Part shown: positions 32,755 through 34,271 of the stretch, piece after piece | Layout: the number at the start of each line of letters is the position of its first letter | Position numbering within the stretch: position 1 is the first letter of the stretch | Origin: Candidatus Methylomirabilota bacterium | Lineage (GTDB): Bacteria; Methylomirabilota; Methylomirabilia; Methylomirabilales; Methylomirabilaceae | Reading direction: 5' to 3' | DNA length: 34,271 nucleotides | Assembly (NCBI GenBank): GCA_016207095.1 | Contig: JACQQF010000099.1 | Coordinates: 1-34,271 of the forward strand | The notes under the pieces: generated by a model | Seen by the model: the letters and a program-made list of their open reading frames with translations, nothing else | Database searches by the model: none | Told to the model about the DNA's origin: nothing | Program-made: the position numbers and the translations under genes

Positions 32755-32830
32755 TGGTGGCCCCAACGGGACTCGAACCCGTGTTTCGGCCTTGAGAGGG
32801 CCGCGTCCTAGGCCACTAGACGATGGGGCC
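32755..32830 (-). tRNA. tRNA-Glu (anticodon CUC), CCA encoded
   Basis: Reading on the minus strand from 32830: acceptor GGCCCCA, D-arm ATCGTCTAGTGGCCTAGGAC, anticodon stem CGGCC with loop CTCTCAA (anticodon CTC) and GGCCG, T-arm CGGGTTCGAGTCCCG, acceptor TGGGGCC, A, and genomic CCA (32755-32757). It decodes GAG. All stems pair. Confidence 0.95.
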
Positions 32831-32857
32831 ATGTGGTGAGGCAGGAAAAGCGCGCCT

Positions 32858-32887
32858 ACTATACCGGAGTGCGCGGTCCAGGCGCAA
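32858..32887 (-). promoter_or_regulatory. Candidate promoter of tRNA-Glu
   Basis: On the minus strand, TTGCGC (32887-32882), an 18-base spacer and TATAGT (32863-32858) lie about 28 bases before the mature tRNA end. Both boxes have one or two mismatches to the sigma-70 consensus. Confidence 0.5.
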
Positions 32888-32927
32888 TCGAAATCCGACG
32901 GATTGGCATATGCCCTCGCGCCACTTC

Positions 32928-33890
32928 TCATGGAATGAGGACTATCTTGCCGTAGGCGCCTGGTTCCATCACGGCCCGGTGAGCGCGCGGTGCATCGACA
33001 AGCCGCATCTCTTGGCCAATGATCGGGTGCAACGTCCCGTTCTCCAGACCGACACCGAGCGCCGCGTGAACCCTGGCTGAATCGTGCCCGGAAATATTGA
33101 ACAGGGACATACCCAAAATGGCGGCGTCTCGGCTCATCGCATCGCGGGGATCGATCTCGACGGTACCACGGCTGCCGATGACAACGATGCGCCCACCCTG
33201 GGCCAGAACCTTCAAGTCCCTGCCCAGGTTGACATTGGCGAGCATCTCGAGAACCACGTCAACGCCGCGACCGCCGGTGAGCGTCAGAACCTGCTCCAGG
33301 TAACCCGCCGCGTGATGATCGAGCACATGGTGCGCGCCCTGCTCCGCCACGAGGCCCCGGCCCCTCTCCGTCCCGGCTGTTCCAATGACGGTCAGTCCAG
33401 CGGCGCGCGCAAGCTGCACCGCGGCGACACCGACCCCGCCACTTGCGCCATGCACGAGCACGCTCTCTCCGGAGGCCGCACGAGCGAGCTGGAAGAGGGC
33501 CCGATAGGCAGTCGCATAGGGAACCTGGATCGCGGCGCCCTGCGCGAACGATACCCGCTGCGGCAAGGGGTGCACCTGGGACTCGTTGCAGAGCGCCTGC
33601 TCGGCATACGCGCCGCTGATCGTCCCCGCAACATACACCCTGTCGCCGACCGCCACACGCGTGACATCTTTGCCGATCGACTCCACGACGCCGGCTGCAT
33701 CATTGCCGGGGGTGTAGGGCAAGGTGGGCTTCCTGGGATACAGTCCTGATCGGATGTACGTATCAACCGGATTGACGCCCGCTGCCTTCACCCGCACGAC
33801 CACCTGTCCGGCGCCCGGCTGAAGGTCCGGCACCTCCTCCAGCCGCATCACCTCAGGATCACCCAACTCGTGAACGCGAATCGCCTTCAT
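32928..33890 (-). CDS. NADPH:quinone oxidoreductase / zeta-crystallin-type MDR protein
   Basis: 320 residues with AGGAG before the ATG. It is a medium-chain dehydrogenase/reductase without the catalytic or structural zinc cysteines, as in quinone reductases. The N-terminal GroES-like domain MKAIRVHELGDPEVMRLEEVPDLQPG...VKAAGVNPVDTYIRSGLYP is typical of QOR. The Rossmann motif HGASGGVGVAAVQLARAAGLTVIGTA (about 146-171) binds NADPH. It reduces quinones by one or two electrons or acts on enones; the natural substrate is unknown. No operon partner is visible. Confidence 0.93.
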   Translation of the reverse strand: MKAIRVHELGDPEVMRLEEVPDLQPGAGQVVVRVKAAGVNPVDTYIRSGLYPRKPTLPYTPGNDAAGVVESIGKDVTRVAVGDRVYVAGTISGAYAEQALCNESQVHPLPQRVSFAQGAAIQVPYATAYRALFQLARAASGESVLVHGASGGVGVAAVQLARAAGLTVIGTAGTERGRGLVAEQGAHHVLDHHAAGYLEQVLTLTGGRGVDVVLEMLANVNLGRDLKVLAQGGRIVVIGSRGTVEIDPRDAMSRDAAILGMSLFNISGHDSARVHAALGVGLENGTLHPIIGQEMRLVDAPRAHRAVMEPGAYGKIVLIP

Positions 33891-34271
33891 GGTTTTCTCC
33901 TGTCCATGCGGAAAAATCGTCGAGTGCTTCCTTGCGAAAAAGAGCGCTCTGTTAAGCGTTCAGACGATCCCCGTGATAATTCCATGGTTTGATACGCTTG
34001 CACTGGATAGTTCAAGCACAACCGCGTAAACTGCACCGAAAAACGCAGGCCCCGCGCAACCAGATTCGAGATCTGTTTTCTGACTACTTGAACCTCATTA
34101 TTGGGCCTTGCGGTGAGTGTAGGCTTCGGGGGTGTAATGTCCATGGGCTGCCGCCCACCAACGTCAGATGGAAAGCGATGTGCTACCATGGGGCAGAGTC
34201 GGGCGAAGGTCGGCAAGTTCGATTGGTGCTCCGAGCTCGCGTGTAATGTGACCAGGGCGTCGTGAGGCACC
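33891..34271. other. Right-edge intergenic region
   Basis: About 380 bases to the end of the window. A long open frame on the minus strand spans much of it (33887-34270), but it overlaps the quinone oxidoreductase start and has neither a ribosome-binding site nor recognisable character. I see no other feature. Confidence 0.4.

Noticed and set aside
33887-34270. 127-codon minus-strand frame at the right edge
   Set aside because: It overlaps the quinone oxidoreductase start, lacks a ribosome site and has random composition.

Overview
The window is GC-rich bacterial chromosome that looks like the core genome of an autotrophic, nitrate-assimilating Gram-negative-type organism: it has an outer-membrane porin, lipoprotein and Tat-type exports, red-type (form IC/D) RuBisCO with CbbX and CbbR, and sigma-54/NtrBC regulation. 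The gene content would fit Candidatus Methylomirabilis (NC10) or another RuBisCO-bearing lineage. The taxon is an inference from gene content only.

Layout. 1-5.2 kb: a TlpA-like thioredoxin, a mini winged-helix protein, a porin, an ammonium transporter and an ANTAR-type response regulator (NasT-like). 5.2-13.5 kb: a nitrate assimilation operon in the order nirA-nrtA-nrtB-nrtC-nrtD-narB, preceded by a leader that carries a sigma-54-like promoter, a two-hairpin ANTAR target and an intrinsic terminator just before nirA. 13.6-19.7 kb: a REP-like palindrome, an alpha/beta-hydrolase lipoprotein, then a minus-strand cbbL-cbbS-cbbX-purC operon with divergent cbbR; a perfect 9-bp inverted repeat lies between cbbL and cbbR.

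19.7-26.0 kb is accessory: two RelE-type toxin-antitoxin pairs, gene fragments (SnoaL-like, DoxX-like), a CDGSH iron-sulfur protein, and a small decayed integron. The integron consists of the C-terminal remnant of an IntI integrase, an attI-like core site, a DUF4238 cassette ending in a well-formed attC, and a two-gene cassette of unknown function (helical protein plus a possible PD-(D/E)XK-like protein) ending in a longer, weaker attC candidate.

26.0-34.3 kb returns to ordinary genes: a FlK-like thioesterase, a Nudix hydrolase, a crotonase-fold protein, an NtrB/NtrC-type two-component pair, a stand-alone Lrp/AsnC effector domain with a four-CxxC mini-protein, an unrecognised secreted protein, tRNA-Glu(CUC) and a quinone oxidoreductase.

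How they fit together: Amt and the Nrt ABC transporter import ammonium and nitrate; NarB and NirA reduce nitrate to ammonium. The NasT-like protein probably releases the nirA attenuator by binding the dual hairpin, and its receiver lacks the phospho-acceptor aspartate, so it is probably switched by a partner protein rather than by phosphorylation. CbbR controls carbon fixation. The most noteworthy parts are the nirA leader with its pseudo-receiver regulator, and the integron remnant with its uncharacterised cassettes.
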